Origin: CAYRFF01 sp964436125
GTDB taxonomy: Bacteria; Bacteroidota; Bacteroidia; Chitinophagales; Saprospiraceae
Reading direction: 5' to 3'
Length of the DNA stretch: 10,079 nucleotides
Assembly: GCA_964436125.1 (NCBI GenBank)
Contig: CAYTBT010000061.1
Span: 1 to 10,079 of the forward strand
Below, piece after piece: positions 1-8,118 of this stretch (within the stretch, counting starts at the first letter, position 1; every line of letters starts with the position of its first letter). The notes under the pieces were generated by a model that saw only the letters and a program-made list of their open reading frames with translations, was not told the DNA's origin and did not search any database. The translations under genes and the position numbers were made by a program.

Positions 1-141
1 AATGAATAAATATCTTATTATCTCTTTCAAAAATCATGCTGCTAATCTAATAGCGGCGTCGAAGGATCGTGTGGTCCGATTAAATAAAATAAAATATTTT
101 TTACGATTGTGGGGGTGAGGGGATTATGTTTTTTTGGTATC

Positions 142-163
142 GGTTCGCACCGCCGTGCGAACC
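142..163. repeat. Perfect 9-bp inverted repeat (hairpin)
   Basis: GGTTCGCAC at 142-150 is exactly complementary to GTGCGAACC at 155-163, with a 4-nt loop CGCC. No T-run follows it on the plus strand. On the minus strand it is followed by an A-run, so it does not look like a classical intrinsic terminator. It stands alone in this window and sits beside the repeat mosaic. A dispersed palindrome of REP type is possible, but that is inference. Confidence 0.75.
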
Positions 164-242
164 TACGTGCTTCCATCATTTACCACTTGCTACTCCCGCG
201 CAGCCGCCACCAGTTATCAGTCACTAGTCACGAAAATTCAAA

Positions 243-274
243 TTCAACCTTTCAACCTTTCAACTCTTCAACTC
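243..274. repeat. Octamer tandem repeat, four units
   Basis: Four consecutive 8-bp units are visible: TTCAACCT twice, then TTCAACTC twice. The same TTCAACTC motif recurs inside each 142-bp unit downstream. No open frame of interest crosses it. Confidence 0.85.
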
Positions 275-285
275 AATAGCATATA

Positions 286-588
286 ACGTAATCAGCCAAT
301 GGCTAATGGCCAATAGCCGCCCTGGGGTCAGGGATCAGGGGTCAGGAGGTAGTGATTTTCAACTCTTCAACTTCACATCTTTACGACTTAACGACTTTGC
401 AATAAAAGCACCTAACAAAATCAATTTACGTAATCAGCCAATGGCTAATGGCCAATGGCCGCCCTGGGGTCAGGGATCAGGGGTCAGGAGGTAGTGATTT
501 TCAACTCTTCAACTTCACATCTTTACGACTTAACGACTTTGCAATAAAAGCACCTAACAAAATCAATTTACGTAATCAGCCAATGGCA
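286..588. repeat. 142-bp tandem repeat, two full copies plus partial third
   Basis: The unit at 286-427 is repeated at 428-569 with a single difference (A315 against G457). A third copy begins at 570 and stops after about 18 bases, where the CAATGAA array takes over. Each unit is itself built from smaller repeats: a CCAATGG/CTAATGG heptamer run, a GGGTCAG/GGATCAG heptamer run (325-345 in the first copy), TTCAAC motifs, ACGACTTA/ACGACTTT, and a 55-bp core. The core at 399-453 reappears inverted at 9967-10021. The 62-codon open frame across this stretch is a by-product of the repeats and is not called as a gene. Confidence 0.95.
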
Positions 589-633
589 ATGAACAATGAA
601 CAATGAACAATGAACAATGAACAATGAACAATG
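587..633. repeat. Heptamer tandem repeat (CAATGAA), six units plus partial
   Basis: Six perfect CAATGAA units run from 587 to 628, followed by a partial CAATG to 633. The array replaces the rest of the third 142-bp unit and is absent from the equivalent place at the right end of the window. Perfect 7-bp arrays are prone to slippage, so copy number may vary between strains. Confidence 0.95.
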
Positions 634-657
634 TCTTACGACTTACGACTTATTACT

Positions 658-695
658 GCGGCGAAGCCGCCTACTTACAATTGCGGCGAAGCCGC
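658..695 (-). terminator. Twin GC-rich mini-hairpins after smc; possible terminator or 3' repeat element
   Basis: Two identical inverted repeats, GCGGC-GAA-GCCGC, lie at 683-695 and 658-670, separated by 12 nt. Read on the minus strand they follow the smc stop codon by 17 nt. Neither is followed by a T-run, so standard Rho-independent termination is uncertain. They could stabilise the mRNA 3' end or simply be part of a dispersed repeat. The same pair with the same 12-nt spacing follows the SulP gene at the other end of the window. The structure is visible in the sequence; the function is inferred. Confidence 0.4.
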
Positions 696-712
696 CCTCC
701 CGTCACCGATCA

Positions 713-3700
713 TCACGATTCCGACATCATCAGTCCACTTTCTTCAAAGTGTCTAAAATCCACCGCACTCACTCCTGATACGCCCGGATCATCCATATAA
801 ACACCGTATATAATATCAACCGATGCCATCGTCATCTTGTTATGGGTAACAATAATGAATTGCGATTGAGCTGAAAATTCCTGAATGATGTTATTGAATT
901 TATCGATATTAACATCATCAAGCGGTGCATCAACTTCATCGAATATACAGAATGGTGCCGGCTTCAAGAGATATAAAGCAAATAGCAATGCAATCGCCGT
1001 CAAGGTCTTTTCCCCTCCGGAAAGCTGGCTGAGACTCTTGGGTTTCTTCCCTTTGGGTCGAGCTATAATATATAAATCTGTCTCTAGTGGATCCTTTTCA
1101 TCTGCCAGTACGAGGTCGCAGGTATCTTCGCTGCGGAATAATGTACGGAACACCTGAATGAAATTTTCTCTTACCTGCCCAAATGCCCCCATAAAGCGCG
1201 CCGTAGCTCGTTCTTCTATCTCTTTTATCGTATTTTCCAGTGAAATCCGAGCCTCAATTATATCCTCTTTCTGCTGCTCAATCATATCGTGACGCTCCTT
1301 CATCTCCTCATAGGCCTCAACAGCCATAGGATTCACTTCACCAAATTTTTGTTTCTTCCTCCGCAAGCGCTCTACCTTGGCTTCAAGTTCCTCGATATTT
1401 ACCTCTTCCTCCTGCTCTTGATTAATCACCGCGTTAATACTTACCTCAAATTCTACTCTGAGTCGCTCTGCAAGATTACTCAAGCTTATTTTTACTTCGG
1501 TAAATTTCTCCGTGTATTCTGATTGTAAGTGTTGATGTTGTTGAAGCGCCTTCTGCTTATTCCGTATCTCCGTTTCAATTTTCTTCAATACATCTCGCTC
1601 TTCAAAGAAAATTGCTTCGACATCATTCAGTCGAGATTCTTGCTCCTTCTTTAAATCTGTTTTCTCTTCAATAATCTTGAGAAAATTACGGATATGCTCT
1701 TTGTTCTCGGCTCTTTCTCTTTTGTGTTGTTCTCGATCCTTTTTCAACTCCGACAGCGTTCTCTCGATACTTTCAACTTGTGTTTTATTGTTATGCACAT
1801 CTTGCTTATATCGCTCAAGAAGGCTTTCCTGCCGGATAAGTTTTATTTTCTGCTCATTAAAAAGCTCCGATTGTGCAGCAGCTTTTTTATTAATATCCGA
1901 GAATGCTCCTTCGATATCCTCGATGTCGCTTTTCATTGAATGGAGCCTCTGCTGAACCTCATCGAGAGCTTCCTTTGCCTCAGCAAGCTGTTCTTTAAGT
2001 TCTTTTTTCTGCCCACCTGAATGCAATTGAGCCGATTTAAGTTCAGCAATCTGTTCCTTGGTATTTTCCAGGCGTATTGCCGATTGTTGAGATTTTCGGT
2101 ATTCTATATCAAGCGTTTTCCTCAAGTCTTCAATCTCCGATTTTCGATTTTCGGAAAGGAGTTCTTGCCTTTGCTTCGTAAGTCTTCCGAGCCGTTGATT
2201 AATATCGGCTTGCTTCCTCTGCAATTTTGATATCCGTACTTCCAATTTCTCCAGATTCTTCCTCCTTCCTATTCTCTTTCCTTCAAAGAGTCCACTAGAG
2301 CCGCCGCTTATGTGATCAACCGCCTTAATAACTGTCCCATCTTGAGCAAGAATAATTTTGGATGGAAATTGCGCTGCATATTCATCGATTTTATCAATCT
2401 CTTGCAAGATGTACACATCGTAAAGCAAGCGAGCCATAAGCGGATAAAATTGCTTGTCAACCTCGACGATATCTATCGCTTTTATGAGTCCGGCAATATC
2501 TTCTGTCTCTTCATCCGGCGAGTCAAATACTGCGTTGATAAAAAATTGTGCTTTCCCTTTCTGTGCGCCTTTCAAGAGTGCAATCGCCTCAAATGCCTTG
2601 GTAGCTGTAGGCACGACATAATAGGAAAGATACGGTTCCAGATAGTTTTCAATCGCAGAGCGATATTGCTCCTCGCAATACAGAATATCGGAAAAAAGCA
2701 TCGCATTACTCCCCCATTTCTCCTGCTTGTTGAGAAATTTAATCGATTCCGGAAAGCCCTCAAGTTTATCAATGAGATTTTTTATGAGTTTATATTCATT
2801 TCTAGAGGCATCGAGCGAGCGATTCACCTTATTAAGCTCCTCTTTGCGCTCCTCGATTTCCCTTTCGACACGCTCTAGATTTGCTTGTCTTTCTTCTTCA
2901 TTTTTCCCATACACTTCCAGCCTTTTCTCGAGCTCATCAATAAGAAGAACTTCGGATTTATGCGATTCTTCAATAGAATCCACAAGTTCTTGCAGATTAT
3001 TCAACTTCACCTCATTCTCGGTATCTCGACTTTTTAAATCAGCAAGACGGGATTCAAGAACAGATATTTCTTTTTCATATTGCAGCTGACTGCGCTCGAT
3101 ATTCTGCTGCAACACAAGTTGCTCCGACCGATCAGCTCCGACAATTCTCAGCCTTTCTTCTATGGCTATTTTCTCTTGCTCAAGTTCATTCTTCTTTTGC
3201 TCCAGCACTGTATGACCTTTCTCCGCCTCACGGATAAGCTCTGCAAGTTTTTCTTTTCTCTCTGCCGCATTTTCATACCTTTCATGAAGTCGCTGCTCGC
3301 GATTATCGATCTCTTTAAGCTGCCTTTCGGCAAATGCCACCCGTTGCTCCGTAATGTTTTTATCATTTTCAGCTGTACGGATGGCATTGACGATTTCAGT
3401 GAGCGCTTTCTGTGCAGTAGAAAGCTCCACTTCCTTGGAAACATGTTTATTCTTCCTTTCCTCAAGCTCGAGTTCAAGCTTGTTAATATCATTCTGTACC
3501 TCCTGGATAGCTTCCTTTTCAACCTTAATCTTTCCCTGAAAATACTTGTATTGCTTGTTGATATCCTGGCTCTTGGCAACTGCAAGCCGGATTGCATGGT
3601 CCTTGTAATCTTGCTTGACCTTCAGATATCTCCGAGCTCGACTCGCCTGTCGTTTTAAACTCTTTAAATTAACAGCTATCTCATGGAGAAGATCCTCAAC

Positions 3701-4270
3701 GCGCTCAAGGTCGGCGGCTGTACTCTTGAGCTTAAGCTTGGATTGATGTTTCCTTTTCTTGTACTTGGAAATACCGGCAGCTTGCTCAAACATTTTTCTG
3801 CGTGCATTATCCGTATCATTCAGGATATCATCAACCATCCCAAGGGCGATAATCGCATAGGTATTGGAGCCGATTCCGGTGTCCATCAACAAGGTATTAA
3901 TATCCTTTAATCGGCACTTGGTTCCATTGATGTAGTATTCTGAAGTACCGGATTGATCAAGAGTCCGCTTTATCTCTACTTCTGAATATTCCGACGGAAG
4001 AAGGCCGCGATCATTATCAAATACTACACTTACGCGCGCATAAGGGCTCTTGCGCCGTTTCTTTGTCCCATTAAATATAACATCAGACATCGCTTCAAGC
4101 CGGAGGTCCTTGCTCGATTGCTCCCCAAGGACCCAGCGTATCGCATCGACGATATTGGACTTGCCGGATCCATTGGGGCCTACGATTCCCGTAACATTTT
4201 CGCTGAAATGAATTATAGTTTCATTGGCAAAGCTCTTAAATCCTTTTAGTTCTAGTCTCTTCAGTCGCAT
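713..4270 (-). CDS. smc: Chromosome segregation/condensin ATPase SMC
   Basis: SMC is the cytoplasmic ATPase that dimerises and, with ScpA and ScpB in most bacteria, loops and organises the chromosome. The 1185-residue length is typical for a full protein. The N-terminal ATPase half starts at the ATG and carries Walker A GPNGSGKS at 31-38. A long charged coiled coil runs from about 170 to 500, followed by the hinge at about 503-665 (LEGFPESIKFL through ISGGSSG) and the returning coiled coil to about 1010. The C-terminal ATPase half has the ABC signature LSGGE at 1083-1087, Walker B ending in D1111-E1112, and the H-loop in IIVTHNK. All catalytic motifs are intact. The ATG at 4270 gives the conserved MRLKRLELKGFKSF start; a nearby upstream ATG is out of frame. 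It appears to be transcribed alone: repeats lie downstream and a sequence gap upstream. No scpA or scpB is in the window. Confidence 0.98.
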   Translation of the reverse strand: MRLKRLELKGFKSFANETIIHFSENVTGIVGPNGSGKSNIVDAIRWVLGEQSSKDLRLEAMSDVIFNGTKKRRKSPYARVSVVFDNDRGLLPSEYSEVEIKRTLDQSGTSEYYINGTKCRLKDINTLLMDTGIGSNTYAIIALGMVDDILNDTDNARRKMFEQAAGISKYKKRKHQSKLKLKSTAADLERVEDLLHEIAVNLKSLKRQASRARRYLKVKQDYKDHAIRLAVAKSQDINKQYKYFQGKIKVEKEAIQEVQNDINKLELELEERKNKHVSKEVELSTAQKALTEIVNAIRTAENDKNITEQRVAFAERQLKEIDNREQRLHERYENAAERKEKLAELIREAEKGHTVLEQKKNELEQEKIAIEERLRIVGADRSEQLVLQQNIERSQLQYEKEISVLESRLADLKSRDTENEVKLNNLQELVDSIEESHKSEVLLIDELEKRLEVYGKNEEERQANLERVEREIEERKEELNKVNRSLDASRNEYKLIKNLIDKLEGFPESIKFLNKQEKWGSNAMLFSDILYCEEQYRSAIENYLEPYLSYYVVPTATKAFEAIALLKGAQKGKAQFFINAVFDSPDEETEDIAGLIKAIDIVEVDKQFYPLMARLLYDVYILQEIDKIDEYAAQFPSKIILAQDGTVIKAVDHISGGSSGLFEGKRIGRRKNLEKLEVRISKLQRKQADINQRLGRLTKQRQELLSENRKSEIEDLRKTLDIEYRKSQQSAIRLENTKEQIAELKSAQLHSGGQKKELKEQLAEAKEALDEVQQRLHSMKSDIEDIEGAFSDINKKAAAQSELFNEQKIKLIRQESLLERYKQDVHNNKTQVESIERTLSELKKDREQHKRERAENKEHIRNFLKIIEEKTDLKKEQESRLNDVEAIFFEERDVLKKIETEIRNKQKALQQHQHLQSEYTEKFTEVKISLSNLAERLRVEFEVSINAVINQEQEEEVNIEELEAKVERLRRKKQKFGEVNPMAVEAYEEMKERHDMIEQQKEDIIEARISLENTIKEIEERATARFMGAFGQVRENFIQVFRTLFRSEDTCDLVLADEKDPLETDLYIIARPKGKKPKSLSQLSGGEKTLTAIALLFALYLLKPAPFCIFDEVDAPLDDVNIDKFNNIIQEFSAQSQFIIVTHNKMTMASVDIIYGVYMDDPGVSGVSAVDFRHFEESGLMMSES

Positions 4271-4552
4271 AAGCTACTCATATTCTTCCTCTAGGTTCCA
4301 TTTTCTTCTTGTGGTGACGATATGTGGCTATTTATCTGTATTGTATGCATACATCTCCATAACATAACCGGATCAAGATGCTAAGGTAATATTTTATCAA
4401 GAATTCTAGGTCCTCTACGCCTACGATCTTCTCTGCGGAAAATCCATGATTATGATTTCAAGGACTCTTGGGCGATAAATCTGTCCAATATCCTACGGTA
4501 TAACCAGAAAATTTCCTTGCATATACCGGCAAACTTGTAAATTCCCTTCAAG
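4271..4552. other. Intergenic region between smc and the scaffold gap
   Basis: No gene is recognised here. On the minus strand a frame that is open out of the gap ends at 4450 after about 33 codons of known sequence. Its peptide (ending FIAQESLKS) resembles nothing I can name, so it may be the tail of a gene hidden in the gap or chance. The smc promoter presumably lies within this stretch, but no clear consensus stands out. Confidence 0.5.
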
Positions 4553-4652
4553 NNNNNNNNNNNNNNNNNNNNNNNNNNNNNNNNNNNNNNNNNNNNNNNN
4601 NNNNNNNNNNNNNNNNNNNNNNNNNNNNNNNNNNNNNNNNNNNNNNNNNNNN
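4553..4652. other. Assembly gap (100 Ns)
   Basis: A run of exactly 100 Ns is the conventional placeholder for a scaffold join of unknown length. Any reading frame drawn through it is meaningless. The distance and content between smc and the lipoprotein gene are therefore not known, and the adjacency of the two blocks rests on scaffolding alone. Confidence 0.98.
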
Positions 4653-4856
4653 AACAAGGTAAATGCATAAACAATCGAACATTTGGATGACAATCTCATA
4701 AAAATATAGCAACTGCTGAACCTACTCCTTCTTCAACACATAAGCGCTCGCAAGAACAAGGTAAATGCATAAACAATCGAACATTTGGATGACAATCTCA
4801 TAAAAATATGGCAACTGAAGAACCTACTCCTTCTTCAACACATAAGCACTCGCAAG
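4653..4856. repeat. 102-bp tandem duplication containing the lipoprotein gene 3' end
   Basis: The segment 4653-4754 is repeated at 4755-4856 with four mismatches. The second copy includes the last ten codons and stop of the lipoprotein gene. The first copy holds a second, detached version of those codons, encoding the same LASAYVLKKE end with one synonymous change. The first copy begins exactly where the N run ends. The short string CTTG (minus strand) occurs at both ends of the unit, which could favour slippage. It may be a true duplication, or an assembly artefact joining two strain variants at a contig end. Confidence 0.9.
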
Positions 4857-5294
4857 CTCACCGGTCGGCATATTGCCATCCTTATCGAGAAGCGTGATTA
4901 TACCATCGCCGAGTTTATAGAGGCGATCGGGATCATCTCCGGGATAAAGTAAGGTAAGCACAGAACTAGCTTTGTCGAGCTTAAAGTTTCCTGCCTTCTG
5001 ATACCTGGTTTTTCCATCTCCCTTGAGATAGACCTCGGAGAGCATGAATTTATTATTGGCATTTAAGACAATTGTTGTTTTTATTCCCGCACAGTCTGCA
5101 CAAGGCAAGACACCTTCATAAGTCCCTACCCATGCATACATCGATGAAGTATTGCGGTTTTCCTTTTCTGTATTCTTTTCAGTTGTAATATCTGTGCTTG
5201 TATCGGAGTTTGCATTCTTATCGGTAGTAGTACAAGCAGTCATAAATATTGCCAGACAAAAAATATAAACTATCCTATTCATTCTTAGTTTCAT
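4824..5294 (-). CDS. NlpE-like N-terminal-domain lipoprotein
   Basis: This is a probable envelope lipoprotein of 156 residues. The N-terminus MKLRMNRIVYIFCLAIFMTAC has a basic start, a hydrophobic stretch and a lipobox-like FMTAC with Cys21 as the likely lipidated residue. A low-complexity Thr/Asn/Glu linker (about 22-50) leads to a compact domain beginning WVGTYEGVLPCADCAGIKTTI. The CxxC at Cys65 and Cys68 and the YEGVLPCADC context match the NlpE N-terminal domain, named for the E. coli lipoprotein tied to copper tolerance and Cpx surface sensing. The second, OB-fold domain of E. coli NlpE is missing, so that signalling role should not be assumed. The frame is open further upstream to 5366, but the start at 5294 (or 5282, four codons in) gives a proper signal peptide. 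It lies 209 bp downstream of the FTR1 gene on the same strand. Its last codons lie inside a 102-bp tandem duplication. Confidence 0.8.
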   Translation of the reverse strand: MKLRMNRIVYIFCLAIFMTACTTTDKNANSDTSTDITTEKNTEKENRNTSSMYAWVGTYEGVLPCADCAGIKTTIVLNANNKFMLSEVYLKGDGKTRYQKAGNFKLDKASSVLTLLYPGDDPDRLYKLGDGIITLLDKDGNMPTGELASAYVLKKE

Positions 5295-5503
5295 TAGATT
5301 ATTTAGGTACGTGATTGTGATATAATTCAAGGCTTTAGGTCCACAAAGTGCATAATAGAATTGCAATCAATTGTTCAACGGCTCCAAAGAGGGAATTTAT
5401 TGTATATTCTCTTGTTTCTCCGAGCAAATATAGAGTTTACGTATAAAACATGGGCAATTCCTCTTATCCACCGGCCTTAAAACTTCAAAGGTACAATTCA
5501 ACA

Positions 5504-7396
5504 TCAAGCTTTCATTGAAGTTCTCCAGTTCAAGAAAAACAAGAGAAGCAAGACGAGAAATTGAGCTGAAATGCACTGGACATTGGGATAAATTCCCAGA
5601 ATATCAATCTGTGGCATAAAATCCAATAGATTTATGGAAAGGTAACCCACTTCCTGGAAAGCCGACACCGCTTTTCCCGTAAGGATGACTGCAAGTATTG
5701 CAATGACATAATAAGAAAAGCGAAAAATCTTCCCGAGTGGTAAGCGGTGGGTATATCGCATAAATAGGTAGGCTATTATTCCGATTACGACAACAGCGGT
5801 AATCAATGCCCACATAAATGCTGAATCTGCCGTCTCGGGATTGTTCAACTTCAAGGAAGCGAGAAAAAGCACGACCTCAAATGCCTCTCTGAACACCACG
5901 ATAAAGGAAAACACAGCCAATCCCACCAAGCTTCCGCTACTCGATACATCGCTGACTTTCTCCTTCACAAATGTCGTCCATTTTTTTACCTCAGAATGAG
6001 AATGGAGCCATACACCTGCATAAAGTAAAACAATTACAGCTATTGCAGCACCTATTCCCTCCATAAGTTCCCGAGAAGCACCACTGATGGTCACGAGGTT
6101 ATCGGTAAAGAACCACCCTGCAAAACCGATTGCCACCGCAATTATCCATCCGATATGTACAGCAGGAATTGCATTCCGTATGTTTAAGGGCTTCAGGATG
6201 CTGAGGATGATTAAGATAATGAGCAATGCCTCCAGTGCTTCTCTCAAGAGAATGGAAAAAGCAGCACCATACATAAAGGCAAATGAATAATCAATGCCTT
6301 CAAGCTCGGCTCTTGCCGTGTTGATTTCCTCCTTAAGAATATGATAATAATGCGTTACGCTTTCCCCATCGACATCTGAAATCGCCTTCCTATATGCTAT
6401 CATATCGCGTTCCAGTTTATTGACAATCTCCGGCGATGAGGCCTTCAATACATTCTCAACAAGCTCAATGCCTTCCAGGTAAGAAGCAAGCGCATATTTC
6501 TGCGCAATATCGCGCTTTCCCGACCGATACGCTTTATACGATTTCTCGAGTTTCTTTTCAGCGACATTAAGCGGCGGCAATCTTTCCGGCTCATAAGCAC
6601 GGACCATCCTCGCCGTTAATTCCGGATAGCGTGTAGAGATATATGCTTGTAAATCCGGATCTGTCCACCGACTTAATTGATCGAGTTGAAGGGAATCAGG
6701 CAGGGATTCCGGTGATTCTACGTCCCCATAGCGCAATGTCATCAGAAAAAAGGAAAGATCCCAAATGTCCTTTTCCGACAATACATTGTCATAAGACGCC
6801 ATAGATGTACCTTCTACACCGAGTTTTATCACATTATACGCCTGGAATGGCGACAACATATCCATTAATTCGTCATCCTGGAAGCTGGATGGAGCCGGCT
6901 CAAGTCCTTGTGCCGCTACGCCATCGCCGCCACCATCCGGACCGTGGCAGGTCGCACAGTAGGTTTTATATAAAGTTTTCCCGTGGCTTATGGATGGCCA
7001 CCGCAGAGGTCCTATCTTTAAGATGCCGAGATTGAGGATATTGTTCTTAATCGCCAGGGCTTGCTCGGCCACCGACCGCACATCTGCCATGTTTATAACG
7101 GCTGCTTTCAGAGAATCTAGCGGTACTTGCAATTGCTCAAATGCTACTGTATCAATCTCTTCTTGCAAGCCAGCATGCAATATACTGCAGCGCCTGGTGA
7201 ATTCCTCCATCTCCGCATACTCAAAGTCGTTGATAATTTTCCCGTTTTTCACCGCTCCTGCGTAATCCTTGGCAATATAGTCGAGCAATGTTACGATTGT
7301 CCGTAAGTCCTCTGTATTGGCTTTTATATCAGCTTGCGCAAATGTCTTTCCTACAAAGAGAAAACTAAAAATAATAAGTGTTAAATATTTTTTCAT
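5504..7396 (-). CDS. Cytochrome c/FTR1 family iron permease fusion
   Basis: This 630-residue membrane protein probably imports iron across the inner membrane, coupling a periplasmic haem domain to an FTR1/EfeU-type permease. A signal peptide (MKKYLTLIIFSFLFVGKTFA) is followed by a helical region to about 130. A class I cytochrome c domain follows, with haem motif C147-A-T-C150-H151 and likely axial Met199 in GTSMASY. A charged helical stretch (about 230-375) precedes the permease, where about seven hydrophobic segments are visible. Both FTR1 hallmark motifs are present: R385-E-A-L-E389 and R503-E-A-F-E507, whose Glu residues are thought to bind iron in this family. In FTR1 systems ferrous iron is oxidised during uptake; here the fused cytochrome could accept the electrons, which is inference. 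The fusion is a known bacterial architecture, not an artefact, because the frame is continuous. No EfeO or EfeB partner is in the window. The SulP gene is divergent. Confidence 0.93.
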   Translation of the reverse strand: MKKYLTLIIFSFLFVGKTFAQADIKANTEDLRTIVTLLDYIAKDYAGAVKNGKIINDFEYAEMEEFTRRCSILHAGLQEEIDTVAFEQLQVPLDSLKAAVINMADVRSVAEQALAIKNNILNLGILKIGPLRWPSISHGKTLYKTYCATCHGPDGGGDGVAAQGLEPAPSSFQDDELMDMLSPFQAYNVIKLGVEGTSMASYDNVLSEKDIWDLSFFLMTLRYGDVESPESLPDSLQLDQLSRWTDPDLQAYISTRYPELTARMVRAYEPERLPPLNVAEKKLEKSYKAYRSGKRDIAQKYALASYLEGIELVENVLKASSPEIVNKLERDMIAYRKAISDVDGESVTHYYHILKEEINTARAELEGIDYSFAFMYGAAFSILLREALEALLIILIILSILKPLNIRNAIPAVHIGWIIAVAIGFAGWFFTDNLVTISGASRELMEGIGAAIAVIVLLYAGVWLHSHSEVKKWTTFVKEKVSDVSSSGSLVGLAVFSFIVVFREAFEVVLFLASLKLNNPETADSAFMWALITAVVVIGIIAYLFMRYTHRLPLGKIFRFSYYVIAILAVILTGKAVSAFQEVGYLSINLLDFMPQIDILGIYPNVQCISAQFLVLLLLFFLNWRTSMKA

Positions 7397-8118
7397 ATAG
7401 GATTTACCTGTCTTATTTTAGCTTGATGTACTCGATGCATTCCATTGCACCACTATCATAAACTTTCACCGATTTTGCCAATGTCCTCCGAACTCCTTAA
7501 ACTTAAAGACTCGCTTGACAAAATCGCTGATGCGGAGCAAATATAAACTATTTATATTCATTATAAATAATTTGTTAAATTTCCTTAAATATTTACACAG
7601 TATTCCTCAATTCATCCATTCTTACCGAAATAGCAGCTAGCGAGGTAAATGAAATTGAAAAATCTATCGTTTTGCTCATCAGGATATGTGCGCCCGGCAT
7701 TCCATTGGCTTATCTTCAAGAAACACAGGCGAGAAAGTTTGATGGCGTAGAAGTCTCGTAAAGTTCCTGGCAAGGCACTCATATCATACACATTTTGTAT
7801 ATTAGGCATCAGAAACATCTTAGGCTTCGCGTGAATGCTTTAATTTGTGTTATTTTAAAGTCCCGACAGCTACATAGATGTTAAAAAATATACATTAAAA
7901 ATTCAGAGGAAAGGAAAGCAGGAAGGAAGGGAAAAATTTAAATCTTTCAATTGAGTTTTGAAATCTTATATAAGCAAAATGCAATGAATGAAGCATAAAT
8001 CTCAGCTTATTGATTAAATAGCGATACAGATACCATTATCGATGCAAACTCAATGAAGTTCCACTTCTGTGCCGAGATATATAATATTATTAATAAGGAT
8101 TAAAATTCCGTCAAATAC
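7397..8118. other. Divergent intergenic region, 722 bp, no supported gene
   Basis: This region separates the minus-strand FTR1 gene from the plus-strand SulP gene and must hold both promoters. An AT-rich palindrome at 7549-7569 is listed separately. A purine-rich tract (7905-7936, interrupted by one C) precedes no usable frame. A TATAAT hexamer at 8080-8085 lies 33 nt before the SulP start and could be a -10 element, but no good -35 partner is visible and Bacteroidota use a different consensus. A 68-codon minus-strand frame at 7612-7818 resembles no known family and is not called. Confidence 0.6.
7549..7569. promoter_or_regulatory. AT-rich 8-bp palindrome upstream of the FTR1 gene; possible operator
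   Basis: TATTTATA at 7549-7556 is the exact reverse complement of TATAAATA at 7562-7569, with a 5-nt centre TTCAT. It lies about 150 bp upstream of the FTR1 start. Position and symmetry would suit a repressor site, and an iron regulator is the obvious thought given the gene, but the match to a Fur box is poor. Chance is possible in such AT-rich sequence. Confidence 0.25.

Larger units (their letters stand above)
1..285. other. Left intergenic region, no supported gene
   Basis: This AT-rich stretch contains no recognisable gene. A 38-codon open frame at 2-118 (plus) and a 12-codon open frame starting at 37 and leaving the left edge (minus) are too short to judge. It does hold a perfect hairpin at 142-163 and an octamer array at 243-274, which are listed separately. 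From about 110 a G-rich string, GGGGGTGAGG, resembles the reverse complement of the last bases of the window, which hints that the repeat mosaic already begins here. Confidence 0.6.

Noticed and set aside
1..118. Short open frames at the left edge: 2-118 plus (38 codons) and 37-1 minus (12 codons, running off the edge)
   Set aside because: Too short to distinguish from chance, and the plus frame ends in the G-rich string that looks like part of the repeat mosaic.
306..494. 62-codon plus-strand open frame
   Set aside because: It lies entirely inside the 142-bp tandem repeats and crosses heptamer arrays; it is a repeat translation.
2312..3658. Long plus-strand frames (188 and 192 codons) antisense to smc
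   Set aside because: They are antisense shadows of the coiled-coil and hinge coding region, without any recognisable protein.
4450..4699. Minus-strand frames running through the N gap
   Set aside because: The N run is a placeholder of unknown length, so continuity of frame is meaningless.
5481..5522. 8-bp inverted repeat AACTTCAA/TTGAAGTT around the FTR1 stop codon as a terminator
   Set aside because: The arms are AT-rich, the loop is 26 nt and one arm lies within the coding region, so a stable terminator is unlikely.
7612..7818. 68-codon minus-strand open frame between the FTR1 and SulP genes
   Set aside because: No recognisable family, no signal or domain, no convincing start context. 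It would sit alone in a promoter region. It could be a decayed or lineage-specific gene, but nothing in the sequence supports that.
8080..8085. TATAAT as the SulP promoter -10
   Set aside because: No matching -35 element at the usual spacing. The region is AT-rich and the likely host phylum uses a different promoter consensus, so it is only mentioned in the intergenic entry.
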